From contig NC_089432.1 in NCBI RefSeq assembly GCF_026210795.1, positions 4,092,001 through 4,156,000 on the forward strand: a DNA stretch of 64,000 nucleotides, in the 5' to 3' direction. The notes under the pieces were generated by a model that was not told the origin of the DNA, made no database searches, and saw only the letters and a program-made list of their open reading frames with translations. The DNA is from Rhizophagus irregularis (taxonomy: Eukaryota > Glomeromycota > Glomeromycetes > Glomerales > Glomeraceae). This document shows positions 34,174 through 46,237 of the stretch, one piece after another (the first letter of the stretch is position 1; every line of letters starts with the position of its first letter). Position numbers and translations under genes: made by a program.

Positions 34174-35989
34174 TCAAGAAATTTTGAAATTATTAAATAC
34201 TTTTAATATATTCTTTTTACGGTACAACATTTAATAATATTGTTATAATTTAAAGTCAAATAATTATTTATAGAATGTTATTCAGATATATACAACTCTC
34301 TTGATAAAATCAAATTTTTTTATTCGGTATAAAGTATTACGTTATTTGAATAAAATGAGTAAATGATTCCTACCATAATCATTCCAACAACATATTGGAA
34401 TCTTTTTAAAATGTACTATAAGATGAAATAAGAATATTCTAATTCATCAAATGTATCATACAAAGATTACATTTATATTGTTTAGAATATTTAAATTATA
34501 ATTTGTATTTAATATGAAAAAAATTCTAATGGTTTTCTTTTCATTTTTTTCTATAAATTAAAAAATTTTCTAATTAATATTATTAATATTGGAAATTTTC
34601 ATTCTCAATTAAATAAATGTTAATTAAAAAAGAGTGATGATGATTTTATAGTTAATAAATGTAAAACTTTTTTGGTCAAAATATTATCAATTTGATAGTT
34701 TTTTTTAAATTTTTAACAATATTTCAATAAATCTTCAAAATTTTTCAACCGGTGAACTTCAATATTTGAACACGTTATTTTAATCGTGTGAAAATATAAT
34801 TCGATTGATAATATGTATTTTGTAATAATAATGATGTATCAATTGTATGTTATATTATTATTTATCATTTCAATATTAGTTGCATTATTCATATGAGAAC
34901 GAATATTAAGCATCCTTGAAATCTAATTTGCGGTTTCTATTAAATTGTAATAAATACTGTATATACAAATTTTTCTCTCTAAATTTAGTAGAGAATTTCA
35001 AGTTTTTGTAAATAAATTTCTTTTAAACTACTATCATTATGTCCGTATTCACCGACACCTATTTACCGACATAAAATTATACCGGCGTCATTTTGCCTTC
35101 ACCGGCATCTTTAACGTTCCGTCCCTATTTTACCGATTGACCAACATAGTGAAATACAGTATTAATATTAAGTCCAATAAGAAAGCAAGGAATATTTTCA
35201 ATGATATAAAATTTTTTTGTTTCTAAATTCTATCTGTTATATTTGAAAAAAAATAGAGAAAAGATTACAAAGGAATAATTAGATTGATATATAATCTTAC
35301 ATTTCAGAACTTGAAATAATTTGAATTAAGGCGCAGTAAGGAGTGAGGCGCAGCTAATAAATTTTTGATGAAATGTAATTTTACATGTCGGTAAAATGAC
35401 TATTTCGGTAAAATGGAATAGGTAAATTTTCATATAGGTAATTATTATAACCGGACCAATGAGTTTGTTTAAATAGAAAATTTTAGTATTAAAGATGGTT
35501 ACAGCAGTTTTTTGTTTATAATTGGAATTCAATATAGGTAATAATTAGTTAATAAAAATTAATAAATAATAATTAAATTATAATTATAATAATATTAGAA
35601 ATATTGGGAATTGGTAAACATCGATCATGCGGCAGATTTAATATTTTTGATTGGCCAGATTGGCCACATGATCGCGTCATATTCATTTGTTCATCAAATC
35701 TCATTTTCATAGGTTCGAGGTTCGTTTCCTCGGTTCTTTCGGTCTCGAGGTATTTTTCTTTTTTTCTTTTTATTTTTATTTCTAACTTACATTCTTACAC
35801 TTTGTTTCTTACTAACTCTATTTCATTATTTTTAGGTCTTTTAGTCCTTCCAGTTCTGCAATTAAGGTTTAGTTGTTTTTCACTTTACATTTCGTTTCTT
35901 ATTTTTTTATTTTTTATTATTTTGTTTCTGTTTTATATTTCGTTTTTACTAATTTTATTTCATTTTTTTTAGATCTTTTAGTTCTTTCG

Positions 35990-36149
35990 CCCAGTAATAG
36001 TTTTTGTATAAATCTATACCAAACGGGCTCATCGGCTCGAAATTAGCTCAAATTTATGCAAAAAATAATCCAAATTTAAGCCAATCTAGAGCCAATTATA
36101 TATGGATGAGTCCATTTGGTACAAATTTATACAAAAACTATTTACTGGG
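35990..36149. mobile_element. 160-bp miniature element with CCCAGTAA ends, copy 1
   Basis: Inverted ends CCCAGTAATAGTTTTTG and CAAAAACTATTTACTGGG are flanked by TCG at 35987-35989 and 36150-36152. A near-identical copy lies at 56245-56405 with TAT as its 3-bp duplication. A 3-bp duplication fits CACTA- or Harbinger-type transposases. Confidence 0.82.
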
Positions 36150-36299
36150 TCGGTTCTATAATTAATAAAGGTATGTTTTTTATTTTTTTTATTTTGTTTC
36201 TATCTTATATTTCGTTTCTTACTAACTTCACTTTTTTACTTTATGATTTATTTTTTTACTTGGTTTCCTATCATTATCTTTTGCTACTCAACCTTCTAT

Positions 36300-36770
36300 C
36301 ATAATCATTTTTTTTATTTTTGTCTCTCATCATTTTCCACCTCCTATTACTTCTCATTATTCCATTCTTTTCGTCTCCCATTATTTTCTATTACATCTTT
36401 TCATTTTCCATTATTTCTTATTCTCTCTTGTTTACTTCCCATCATTTCTTTTTGTCTCTCATCACTCCTTTTCGTCTCCCATCACTCCTCTTCATCTTCC
36501 CATCACTTCTTTTTGTCTCCCATCGCCTTCCATCACTCCTTTTCGTTTCCCATCACTCCTCTTCACCTTATCATTATTCCTCTTCATCTTCTCATCGCTC
36601 CTTTTCATCTCCCATCACTCCTTTTCTTCTCCTATTACTCCTCTTCATCTTTCTATCACTCCTTTTCGTCTCCCATCATGTCCTATTTCTCCTTTTTGTT
36701 CCTATCACTTTATTACTCTTTTTTACTCCCCTTCATCTTCTATTACTTCTCATTACTCCATTGTTATTTC
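36300..36770. repeat. Pyrimidine-rich degenerate tandem repeat
   Basis: Long C+T tract with imperfect units around CTCCCATCACTCCT and CTTCATCT. It keeps three overlapping open frames by composition only; these are not credible genes. Confidence 0.7.
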
Positions 36771-36869
36771 ATTTTTTTATTGGCATCTTTTTTCTTGATC
36801 ATTGTAATTTACTTTTCTTTCATTTGTATCACTTCATTAAAAAATAAATACATTGATTTTTTTCTTTAA

Positions 36870-38253
36870 AATCGTAAATGTGTGATTTAAATTTTAATAT
36901 TTGCAAATAAAATATCATTAGATAAGATTATTTTGGATAAATATGTTTGCAAAAATTTTTTTTTTTAAAGTAGATCTTTGCGATAAAATTTTTAATCAGC
37001 CGTCAGCCGATTAATATATTGTACATCATGTGACATATTTGAAAAAAAACCCAGGCGACAATCGCCCAGGCGACGTTTAGCAATTCCCAATTATATTTAC
37101 AATAATGTAGCTATTTATATTACTGATTTGACGTTTGAGTGTAGAATTAAGGAATTGTGAAATAATAATTATCAATAAAGTTGATTAACTTTTAGAAGTA
37201 TTTTCGAAAAAATTTTAATATTATGAAAATAATACACAAATATTTTTATTAATTAAATTATAAATTTTATAATTATTTCTTATTATTTTATATTACGTCA
37301 ATCTTAAATTTATAACAAACTTAGGAAAAATATTTGAAGAATTAAATGTATTAGAATCTGTTCATTTATTTATTATTATCCTTTTGATATTCATTTTACT
37401 CATTTTACTTGATAAATTATTAATTTAACTAAACCATTTGAATTAAAATCTTTATTCAAAAATCTGGTGATTATTTAGAGTATTTCGGATATGGATTTGG
37501 TTATTTTTTTTTGATTTTTATGAATTTGAAAATCAAACTATTTATCCAGCGTTCAATTTAATTGAAAAAACCTTAATCATCTTTCTATTAACGTATCTCA
37601 ATTTTCCTATATGTTACTTATTTTTTTTTAAAAAATAATAATTTTGTAAATATATTTAATACAATATTTTATTTCTTTATTTAATAATAATAAAAAATTA
37701 AAAAAAAATTGGGGGAAAGAAAAAGGATAAAAAAAGAAATCAGTTTAAAAAAAAGGAATCTGAAAAAAAATAAGTACCGAAAAAAATCCTGAAAAAAAAC
37801 GGTCCAAAAAGAGTGAAAAAAAATTTTTTTAATAAAAATAACAATACGATCTAAAAAAAAAGATCGAAAAAAAATTAATATAAAAAAATCGGTCTTAAAA
37901 GACCGAAACATTAGGATTATTTAATAATAAAAAATATTTTTTTCAGTTTGGGAAAAAAAATTAAACCTAAACGGGAAAAGAATGAGAAAACAAATTTTTC
38001 GGTTTGAAAAAGGATGAAAAAATTTAAACCATTAATAATCAAAAAAAAATTTCTGATTCACATGGATCTATAGCATGGGATTTCAAGTTACACAATTCAA
38101 ACTATTTAAACTATTTATACATGCTCGTCTAAATGTTACGGTTACACATTGTATTTTTTTAGTTTATATATAGATGGTGATGATGGTGGAATATGTGAAA
38201 TGGAAGTCAGCAAAATGGCGTCTGTTAATTTCATCCCGGTGATGTACTATAAC
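36870..38253. other. A+T-rich region with an A-rich low-complexity block
   Basis: No gene is supported. From 37680 to 38050 the plus strand is runs of A broken by short G-rich or CGGT/GACCG words (AAAACGGTCC, GGTCTTAAAAGACC). The family 3' flank resumes near 38190. Confidence 0.45.
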
Positions 38254-38557
38254 TAGGGATGGAATCGGTTCAAATTGAGTCAACCCGAGTCGATTCTGGA
38301 ACCGATCTTAAATTTAAAAGGTTCTGGATCTCTTTTAGCTTTAAACTACTTTTAACCATAAAAACCGTTCTGAACTTCGAACCGACTTCAAGAACCGTCT
38401 CAAATTGGTCATCTGACAATCACACACCAACTCCAACTATCATTTAAAGGCCAATCAAAATTTTTCTGATTGATCATCATCACATGCTCTACTTGTGTCT
38501 CATATTTTTATTAGAGCAGATGTGGAATTAGAACCGACGAACCGATTTTCATCCCTA
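38254..38557. mobile_element. 304-bp hAT-like element, TAGGGATGG ends
   Basis: Ends TAGGGATGGAATCGGTTC and GAACCGATTTTCATCCCTA-type are inverted, flanked by ACTATAAC (38246-38253) and ACTGTAAC (38558-38565), one mismatch in eight. The unit at 4278 carries ACTGTAAC once, so it is the empty site. The interior has repeated AACCG words. No gene. Confidence 0.82.
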
Positions 38558-38746
38558 ACTGTAACCCATTACGTCATCTTAATGTAATCAAATTATTAAA
38601 TTAATGCCAAATAAGTTCAAAGAATCAGTAAGATATTCGATAGTTTAGATTCAACGTCTGTCTGACGGTAGTATATATTTTATTTCTCTCAAATTTTTTA
38701 TATTATCATTATAATTTGAACTCTTTCTTCAAACACATTATCATCT

Positions 38747-38850
38747 CCCTATAAAAAATTTTCAGAAAAATGATCACGTGTCTGAGTTTCTTCGGAATAA
38801 AAACTAGTATAAAAATGATCAGTTTTTTTCAGAATTTTTTTTTTATAGGG
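38747..38850. mobile_element. 104-bp miniature element with CCCTATAAAAAA ends
   Basis: Inverted ends CCCTATAAAAAATT and AATTTTTTTTTTATAGGG flanked by TCT on both sides. Related copies occupy the same unit position at 44000-44101 and 62454-62560, so the insertion predates duplication of these units. The interior includes TGATCACGTG. Confidence 0.65.
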
Positions 38851-40407
38851 TCTGAGCCTGATAGATCACAGTTATTATTAGTAAATATATTTTTAAACTG
38901 TATCCAGACTTTCCGCTAAGTTTGTATTACTGAAACTAATTCCGCCGAGCCGAAGTGGAAGTTTCAGATTTAATATTATCCAATCAAAATTTATCCCGTT
39001 TTAATTTATTTAGGGTGATGATAAAGATTTTAATGTAGTATATTTGATATCAAATATTTAATTAACATCTTTCATAAAAATAATTGATATCTTTGATTAA
39101 TTATTTAATTATTTTTAATTAATAGTAAACAATTAATATCAAATACACCTTTGACAAATTTATAATTATTTTTGAAGAAATTATATATAACATTAATCAA
39201 ATGATTTTTGTAAAATAATTGACCTTATTAAAATTTTTTAATAATAATGAGATACTAATGAGATTATTGAAGAATTTTTTGTTTTCGTACTAAAACATTT
39301 TAGTTGTCATCTTTCCAAGAATTTCGGTAATTTTTTTCTCCTGATTAAATACATTATTTATCACGGATTATTTTCCAATTAGTAAATAGACATGAATATA
39401 AAGATTCTTCAGTTTATTTCTGAAAAATATTCCAAGATTTCTTAATAATACAATACATACTTTGGATTGTTTTCTTTTTTATTTAAAGGTAAAAAAAATT
39501 GAACAAAGAACATAATTTCATATTATGCAATTTAATTTATATTTATAATTATATATTTCTTTTTATTCTAATCCCTTCGTCATGATTATCTTTAAGAAGA
39601 ATATGACTTCTTTATAATTGTTTTGCTTTGTATTCTATTTTCGCTAAAATTTAATTTATCTTCGTTTAAAAAATCACCAATATAAATGATAACTTAGAAA
39701 AAAATTAAATGGATAATTATTTAAGTGAATATTATTAAACTAATTAACTAATATGTGCCATATTATTGAAATTCTCATTCAATTTAGGTATGGAACTCCA
39801 ATATTATGAAGAATTAAATTCTGCGAAAGAAAGGCCTTTGAATGATTAAAATACTAAAATATAAATAAATTAGAAATGAAATGTTACACGATTAAAATTA
39901 ATCATTGCATTAAATAATTGTTAGTAATAAGTATATTTGTAATTAAGGTTAAAAACTTTTAATTAAAATATTTATTCTTTTTTTTTTTATGAGAAAGTTA
40001 GAAAAGCTAAAATGATCTTTTCAAAAATCATTTTGTATATAAAATATCGAAAACTGACTAGTAACTTTCTTTTATTTTCAGCTTTAAGATTTATGTTTTA
40101 CTTATTTATTATCTTTTTACAATTGAGATTTTCCCTATAATTTATTTAATAAAATAGAAAGAATGCAAGCAATAAATTTTTGCATTTTTAAATTTTTAAT
40201 ATTTGAAAGAAATTTTAATTTAAAAAGAAAGATATTATGACATACACAAAAATGATTATATAAAATAGATAAAATTATAACAATCTATTTTTCATATTTT
40301 TAAAGCATTATATTTATAATCTTATAAAAAAAAATACTGTACGTAATTCTGTAAATAAATTATTTAAAGTTTTTACAATTTAATAATTCAAGGAAAACTA
40401 TTATAAA
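38851..40407. other. Duplicated 3' flank of the Sel1 unit
   Basis: Non-coding, parallel to 4680-6213, 44100-45763 and 62560-64000 in block order. No reading frame or RNA gene is seen. Confidence 0.5.
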
Positions 40408-41439
40408 TTATTGGTTTTCTTGTAGTTTCTTTAAGCTATTTTGTGCATCTTGATCTCCTTGTTTAGCACATTTTTCATACCAATAAATTGCTTTATTTAT
40501 ATCTTTTGTAATTCCATCTCCTTTTTCATATGTTAAAGCAAGATTATATTGTGCTACATCATCTCCTAAAATTGCAGCATTTTGATATAATTCAAATGCC
40601 TTTTGTTTATCAATTATAGTTCCAATACCATTATCATAACAATATCCTAGCATTATTATTCCTCCTAAATATCCTCCTTCAGCTGATTGCTTATACAATT
40701 CAAAAGCTTTATTACAATCTTTTTCAATACCAATTCCATTTCTATAACAATCAGCAAGATTATATATTGCCATTAGGCTACCATTATTTGCAGCTACTTC
40801 ATACCAATAAAAAGCTTTTTTTAAATCCTTTTCAACACCTATTTCTTTTTCATAACAAAAACCAAGGCTTACTTGTCCAGGTGTAAAATTTTTATCAACT
40901 GCTTTTTCATAATATTCAATAGCTAACTTACCATTTTCCATAGTTCCTTTTCCATAAAAATAACATTCACCAACAAAATATTGTGCTAAAATATGATTTT
41001 TTTCTGATGCATTAATAAACAAATGAAATGCGCTTTCCTCATTTTTATTTATTTCAATTCCATAATAATCAAAATATCCTAGAATAAAAATAGAATTTGA
41101 ACTATTTTTATTATCTAATAACCAATTATAAAATTCTTGTGAATTTAAATCATAATTATTAAAATATTCAATAACTTGTTGTTTAACTGAATTTATTACA
41201 AGTCCTTTATTTATTTTTTTAAAAATAAAATCATGTATTTCATCAACTATAATGTTAAAATCTTCAATTGCAAAATTTTCTTGTTTATTTAATCTTGCTA
41301 TAGGATCAATTTCTTTAATAATTATTTTATCAAAATTTTGAATAAGTTGAGATATATCTCCTTGTAATTCTGAATTATTAGTACTTAAAGAAGTATCATT
41401 AAATTCTTGTTCATTTGTATACTCCTCGGTATCTTGCAT
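40408..41439 (-). CDS. Sel1-repeat protein
   Basis: Intronless, about 343 residues from the MQD start; the upstream open frame lacks the family start context. The N-terminus is MQDTEEYTNEQEFNDTSL, then the shared Asn-rich region and six Sel1 repeats ending AIYWYEKCAKQG. It is the nearest intact relative of the split gene at 6214/15488 (both share HDFIFK, INKGL and AVDKNFTPGQVSLG-type sequence) and supplies the empty-site sequence for that insertion. A cysteine replaces Ser in the last repeat. Confidence 0.87.
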   Translation of the reverse strand: MQDTEEYTNEQEFNDTSLSTNNSELQGDISQLIQNFDKIIIKEIDPIARLNKQENFAIEDFNIIVDEIHDFIFKKINKGLVINSVKQQVIEYFNNYDLNSQEFYNWLLDNKNSSNSIFILGYFDYYGIEINKNEESAFHLFINASEKNHILAQYFVGECYFYGKGTMENGKLAIEYYEKAVDKNFTPGQVSLGFCYEKEIGVEKDLKKAFYWYEVAANNGSLMAIYNLADCYRNGIGIEKDCNKAFELYKQSAEGGYLGGIIMLGYCYDNGIGTIIDKQKAFELYQNAAILGDDVAQYNLALTYEKGDGITKDINKAIYWYEKCAKQGDQDAQNSLKKLQENQ

Positions 41440-41682
41440 TTTAATATTATTGAGCGTTATCAAATGTATTGAATAATGATAAGTTAACGATAACAATAAA
41501 GTTAAGGAAAAAGTTAAGGAAAAAGTGAAAGTAAAAGTATTAAAGTTTTATTGTGTATACCTATTTTATATTTTTTTTTCTCCGATGATAGTCGTACAAG
41601 CGTACAGTGTGATTTAGTATTACCTGTTACCAAACAAACAGACTTTGGTACCGCAGCAGTATTCACTTACATAATGACGTCA
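41440..41682 (-). promoter_or_regulatory. Sel1-family promoter with TGACGTCA
   Basis: GATGATAGTCGTACAAGCGTAC at 41584-41605 and TGACGTCA at 41675-41682. The Harbinger-like insertion begins 33 bases further upstream. Confidence 0.5.
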
Positions 41683-41715
41683 TCAAGAAATTTTGAAAAA
41701 AAAAAATTACTATAA

Positions 41716-41954
41716 GGCCGGGCAAAAAAAATTTTTAGATTCTCGTGACATAAAATTTTAAAAATGACCCGGCCGGCCGGTATTTTTTTTTTATATATGT
41801 AAAATTTTTTCATGTGTGAAATTTATTTACGCACATTGGCCAAAAACTTAAAATCACGTGATAAAAATTTTATACTATAAAAAAAAAATTTTCCATTTTT
41901 CGAAAAACTGATCCGGCCGGATCACGAGAATCTAAAATTTTTTTTTGCCCGGCC
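41716..41954. mobile_element. 239-bp Harbinger-like miniature element
   Basis: Inverted ends GGCCGGGCAAAAAAAA and TTTTTTTTTGCCCGGCC are followed by the arms AGATTCTCGTGA and TCACGAGAATCT. TAA flanks both sides (41713-41715, 41955-41957), matching the 3-bp TWA duplication of PIF/Harbinger elements. The interior has CCGGCCGG palindromes. Confidence 0.75.
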
Positions 41955-41955
41955 T

Positions 41956-42811
41956 AAATTATAACAATAATATTATTAAATGTCGTACCGTAAAAAGAAT
42001 ATATTAAAAGTATTAATCACATAATTATTTACAGAGTATTATTATAAGATATATACAACTCTCTTCTTGATAAAAATATTCGTTATAAAGGCTGACGTTA
42101 TTTGAATAAAATGAATAAATGATCCCTACCATAATCATTCCAACAAGTTATAAGATGAAATAAGAATATTCTAATTTATCAAAAGTATTACTATTATAAA
42201 GTTTACACTATATTGTTTAGAATATTTAAAATATAATTTAATCTAATATAAATGTAATAAATATTATTTTTGAAAAAAATTCTAATGGCTTTCTTCTCAT
42301 TACTTTCTATAAAATTAAAAAATTTCTAATTAAAATTAGAAAATTTTTATTCTCCAATTAAATGAATATTAATTAAAAAGGGTGATGATGATTTTATGGC
42401 TAATAAATGTAAAATTCAAGTTTTTGTAAATAAATATCTTTTAAACTACTATTATCAAACTACTATTATCAATCATTGCGTCCGTATTCACCGATCTATT
42501 TTACCGACATAAATTATGCCGGCATCATTTTGCCTACTTGCCATTTCATCGCACAAGCCATGATCATCATAGTGAAATACAGTATTAAATCAATAAGAAA
42601 GCAAGAAATATTTTCAATTATATAAATTTTTTTGTTTCTAAATTCTAACCGTTCTATTTGAAAAAAAAAAAAATAGAGAAATGATTACAAAGAAATAATT
42701 AGATTAGCGCTATATAATCTTACATTTCGGAACTTGAAATAACTTGAATTAAGGCGCAGTAAAGAGTGAGCGCAGCTAATAAATTGGTAAGCTGGTAATT
42801 TTAAAACGGAA
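41956..42811. other. Duplicated upstream flank of the Sel1 unit
   Basis: Non-coding and parallel to 34200-35330 and 60250-61107. It contains the small words CCGACATAAATTATGCCGG and AAGGCGCAGTAA(A/G)GAGTGAG found in every unit. Confidence 0.45.
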
Positions 42812-42898
42812 TCCTATAAAAAATTTTTCAGAAATGATCACGTGACTGAGTTTCTTCGGAATAAATTGATCATTTAAAGAAGTTTTTTTCATATAGGG
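42812..42898. repeat. Copy of the CCTATAAAAAA miniature element
   Basis: It reads CCTATAAAAAATTTTTCAG to CATATAGGG and has TGATCACGTGA inside. The same insertion occurs at 62043-62129, at the same unit position. Diverged ends make the exact target duplication unclear. Confidence 0.5.
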
Positions 42899-42986
42899 AG
42901 TAGGTAAATTTCATATCGGTAAAATGAATGGCGTCGGTTAATTTCATGCAATTGAAATGGCCGTAACCCGATACGTCATCTTAATA

Positions 42987-43786
42987 CACAAGACTACAAT
43001 AAATTACCGGATTTCTTTAAAAATGCTTGGTAATTTTCATATTGCATGAAAGTTTATAAATTTCTGATGAAATCGTTCAAATTTTTTTTTATTTGAAAGC
43101 TAGTCCATTGTAGATTTTAAATTTTAAATAAAAAAAGGATATTTTATAGTATGGAAAAAAATTGTCTAATTGTTAATTATGACAGCCTTTTTTAGAATTA
43201 TTTTGTATATTTATTTACATAGATAGGTTTTAGAATGTCAATTATATAACATTTTTAATTACATTTTTAAAAACTACAACTGATTAGCTTTCAAATAAAA
43301 AAAAATTTATTAAAATCTATTGAAAATTGACAGATTTTTGTATATCTAGAAAAATGCCAATTTTACTGAAAATTACTAATAAACTTGAAAAATAATAGTA
43401 AAATATAGTAAAATAGGCATTTTTTAAGATATATACAAGTCTGTCAAATTTTAACAGATTATAATAATTATTTTTTTATTTGAAAGATAATCAATTGTAG
43501 TTGTTAAAAATGCAAATAAAAATGGTTGACATATTTGAAATTTTAAAAGTTATCTATGTGCAAATAAATATATATAATAACCTCAAAAAGTTATCATATT
43601 TTATAATCAGATAATTTTTTTTATATCTTATAAACATTTTTTTTATTTAAGATATAAAATCTACGAAGGATTATCTTTCAAATAAAAAAAAATTGAGTGA
43701 TTTCATCAAAAACTTATGTATTTTTATGCAATGTGAAAATTACCAAGCATTTTTAAAGAAATCCGGTAATTTATTGTAGGCTTGTG
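42987..43786. mobile_element. 800-bp TA-flanked inverted-repeat element
   Basis: Terminal repeats of more than 45 bp start CACAAGACTACAATAAATT and end AATTTATTGTAGGCTTGTG, with TA on both sides (42985-42986, 43787-43788). The empty site in other units reads CTTAATATAATCAAAAC. The interior is A+T-rich with several CTTTCAAATAAAAAAAA copies in both orientations. There is no coding capacity, so it is a Tc1/mariner-type or other TA-targeting non-autonomous element. Confidence 0.8.
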
Positions 43787-43999
43787 TATAATCAAAACTA
43801 TGAAAACAAATTTTAATCCTGTTAAATTAATGCCAATCACAAGGTTCAAAAATTCTCAAAGAATTAGAAAGATATTTTATAGTTTAGATTCAACATCTGT
43901 CTGATGCGTAGTATAGGTTTTATTTCTCCCAATTTTTTTTTTGCGGGTATTTATATTATCATTATAATTTGAACTCTTTCTTCAAACACATTATCATCT

Positions 44000-44101
44000 C
44001 CCTGTAAAAAATTTTTCAGAAAAATGATTACGTATCTAAGTTTCTTCGGAATAAAAACTAGAAAAATGATCATTTATCTGTGTTTTTTCCAGAATTTTTT
44101 T
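44000..44101. repeat. Copy of the CCCTRTAAAAA miniature element
   Basis: Begins CCCTGTAAAAAATTTTTCAG and ends in CCAGAATTTTTTTAG; the right end is truncated. It sits at the same unit position as 38747-38850. Confidence 0.45.
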
Positions 44102-44898
44102 AGTTATTATTGGCAAATATATTTTTGAAAGGTATCGCTAGTTCGTATTACTGAAACTCATTCCGCCGACGGAAGTTATTTTGCCGAAGTAAAATTTCGC
44201 TGAAGTGACATCAAGTTTTCAGATTTAATATTAGTTATCCAATCAAAATTAGTAATTTATTAAAGGTGATGATAAAGATTTTAATGTAGTAAATTCGATA
44301 AAAATAGTTGATATTTTTGATTAATTATTTTTAATTAACAGTAAACAATTAATATCAAATACACCTTGGACCAATTTATTATTATTTTTGAAGAAATTAT
44401 ATATATAAATTACTAACCTTAATTAAATGAGAGATTTTTGGAGAATTTTTTGTTTTCTTATTAAAACATTTTAGTTATCATCCTTTCAAGAATTTCGGTA
44501 ATTTTTTTCTCCTGAATAAATGCATTATTTATCACGGATTATTTTCTACTAGTAAATATACATGAATATAAAGATTCTTCAGTTTATTTCTGAAAAATAT
44601 TCCAAGATTTCTTTAATAATAGTACAATCCATACTTTGGAAGTGACCTATTGTTTTCTTTTTTATTTAAAGGTAAAAAATTGAACAAAGAAAGCGACTTA
44701 TTCATAATTTCATATTATGCGATTTAATTTATATTTATAATAATTATATATTTTCTTTTTATTCTAATCCCTCTGCCATGATTATCTTTAAGAATATTTA
44801 TGACTTCTTTATAATTGTTTTCGCTAAAATTTAATTTATCTTCTCTTAAAAAATCACCTATATAAATGATAAATTAGAAATAAATAAATGGATAATTA

Positions 44899-45146
44899 CT
44901 GTATATCGCGGGCCACAGTACCCCACAAATTTCGGAGGTTTGGCCGATTTGCCTGTACCCCCCCCCCTATTACGCGAATTTTTACTATTAATAGAGGGTG
45001 TTTAAACTTATAAAATAATTAGGATATTGTTACACGTCACACCTAAGATATTTGCTGGATTACTTAAGTAATAAAATCAATGGAGAATGTGACTTCATTT
45101 TTGAGGGGTACTATACATAGGGGGTACTATGGGCCGCGATATACGG
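44899..45146. mobile_element. 248-bp TA-flanked element with GTATATCGCGG ends
   Basis: Inverted ends CTGTATATCGCGGGCC and GGCCGCGATATACGG lie between TA dinucleotides (44897-44898, 45147-45148). Internal GGGGTACTAT/AGTACCCC words extend the arms. The other units at this position read GATAATTATTTAAATG without an insert. Tc1/mariner-like miniature element. Confidence 0.72.
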
Positions 45147-46237
45147 TACTTAAATGAATATTTATATTAAACCAATTTATAACTAATATGTGCCATATTA
45201 TTGAAATTCTCATTAAATTTAAGTATGGAACTCCAATATTATGAAGAACTAAATTCTGTGAAAGGAAAGCCTTTGAATGATTAAATACTAAAATATAAAT
45301 AAATTAGAAATGAAATGTTACACAATTAAAATTCAGTAATAAGCATTTCATTTTTATGATTGTTGGTAATAAGTATAGTTATTATAAGTAAGGTTAAAAA
45401 CTTTTAATTAATTAATTTATTCATTCTTTTTCTTTTTTTTTTTATGGGAAAGGTTAGAAAGCTAAAATGATCTTTTCAAATATCAAAAACTGACTAGCAA
45501 CTTTCTTTTATTTTTAGATTTAAGATTTACGTTTTACTTATTATTATCTTTTTACAATTGAGTTTTTCCCTAAAATTTATTTTTTAAAAAATAAAAAGGA
45601 TGCATTCAGTGCAAGCATTTAATTTTTGCATTTTTAAATTTTCAATGTTTGAAAGAAATTTTAATTTTTAAAAAAAGATACTATGACATACACAAAAATC
45701 TAAAAGAAATTTACTATATAAAAATGATTATATAAAATAGATAAAATTATAACAATCTATTTACTTTGCAGAAACTTGATGATTTGCGACCTAGCCATCA
45801 CAAGATCGATCTAAATTCACATCGATCACGTGGCGGCATGTTATCTTTGCGAAATTTTTACGATTCGTAAAAATTTTGTCAACTTATCGTCAATAAATAG
45901 TTTCGTAATAACTTCGAATTGTAATAAAAGTATTAATAAATTAGTGGTTAAAGTAGGAGATTAGGCGAAAAAATTAATTAAAGACGTTTTATCAAATTAT
46001 TAGATAATATTCAACGAAGCTTATTATTTGATATAATAAATCAAATTTTATTTAATTATTGTAATAATTGTAACAGCAATTTTCATTGTAATAATACATT
46101 GTAATAGAAATGACTAATAAAAACGCAAATAATAAAAATATATATTTTTGTAATAAAACAATCATTGTAAAATGCAGTATTTAATAAAATTCACTATATT
46201 TTAATAAAAATGTTATATCTAACCGAATTTTTATAAT

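Larger units (their letters stand above)
32746..35900 (-). repeat. Right arm of the 3.2-kb inverted repeat
   Basis: Reverse-complement partner of 26340-29595. On this side the 3' flank continues past 32746 into the standard unit flank (30740-32745), so this arm sits in its ancestral context and the left arm is the copy that was inserted or inverted. Confidence 0.83.

Noticed and set aside
36243-36869. Long Ser/Phe/His/Leu-rich frames in three phases
   Set aside because: Pure consequence of a pyrimidine-rich tandem tract; all three frames are open.
37681-37911. Phe-rich minus-strand frame in the A-rich block
   Set aside because: Composition only.
38259-38447. 62-residue frame starting MESVQIESTRVDSG
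   Set aside because: It lies wholly inside the 304-bp hAT-like miniature element.
44899-45146. G-rich/C-rich runs (CCCCCCCCC near 44960) considered as a quadruplex or telomere-like site
   Set aside because: It is a single C run within a TA-flanked miniature element; no repeated G-tract pattern.
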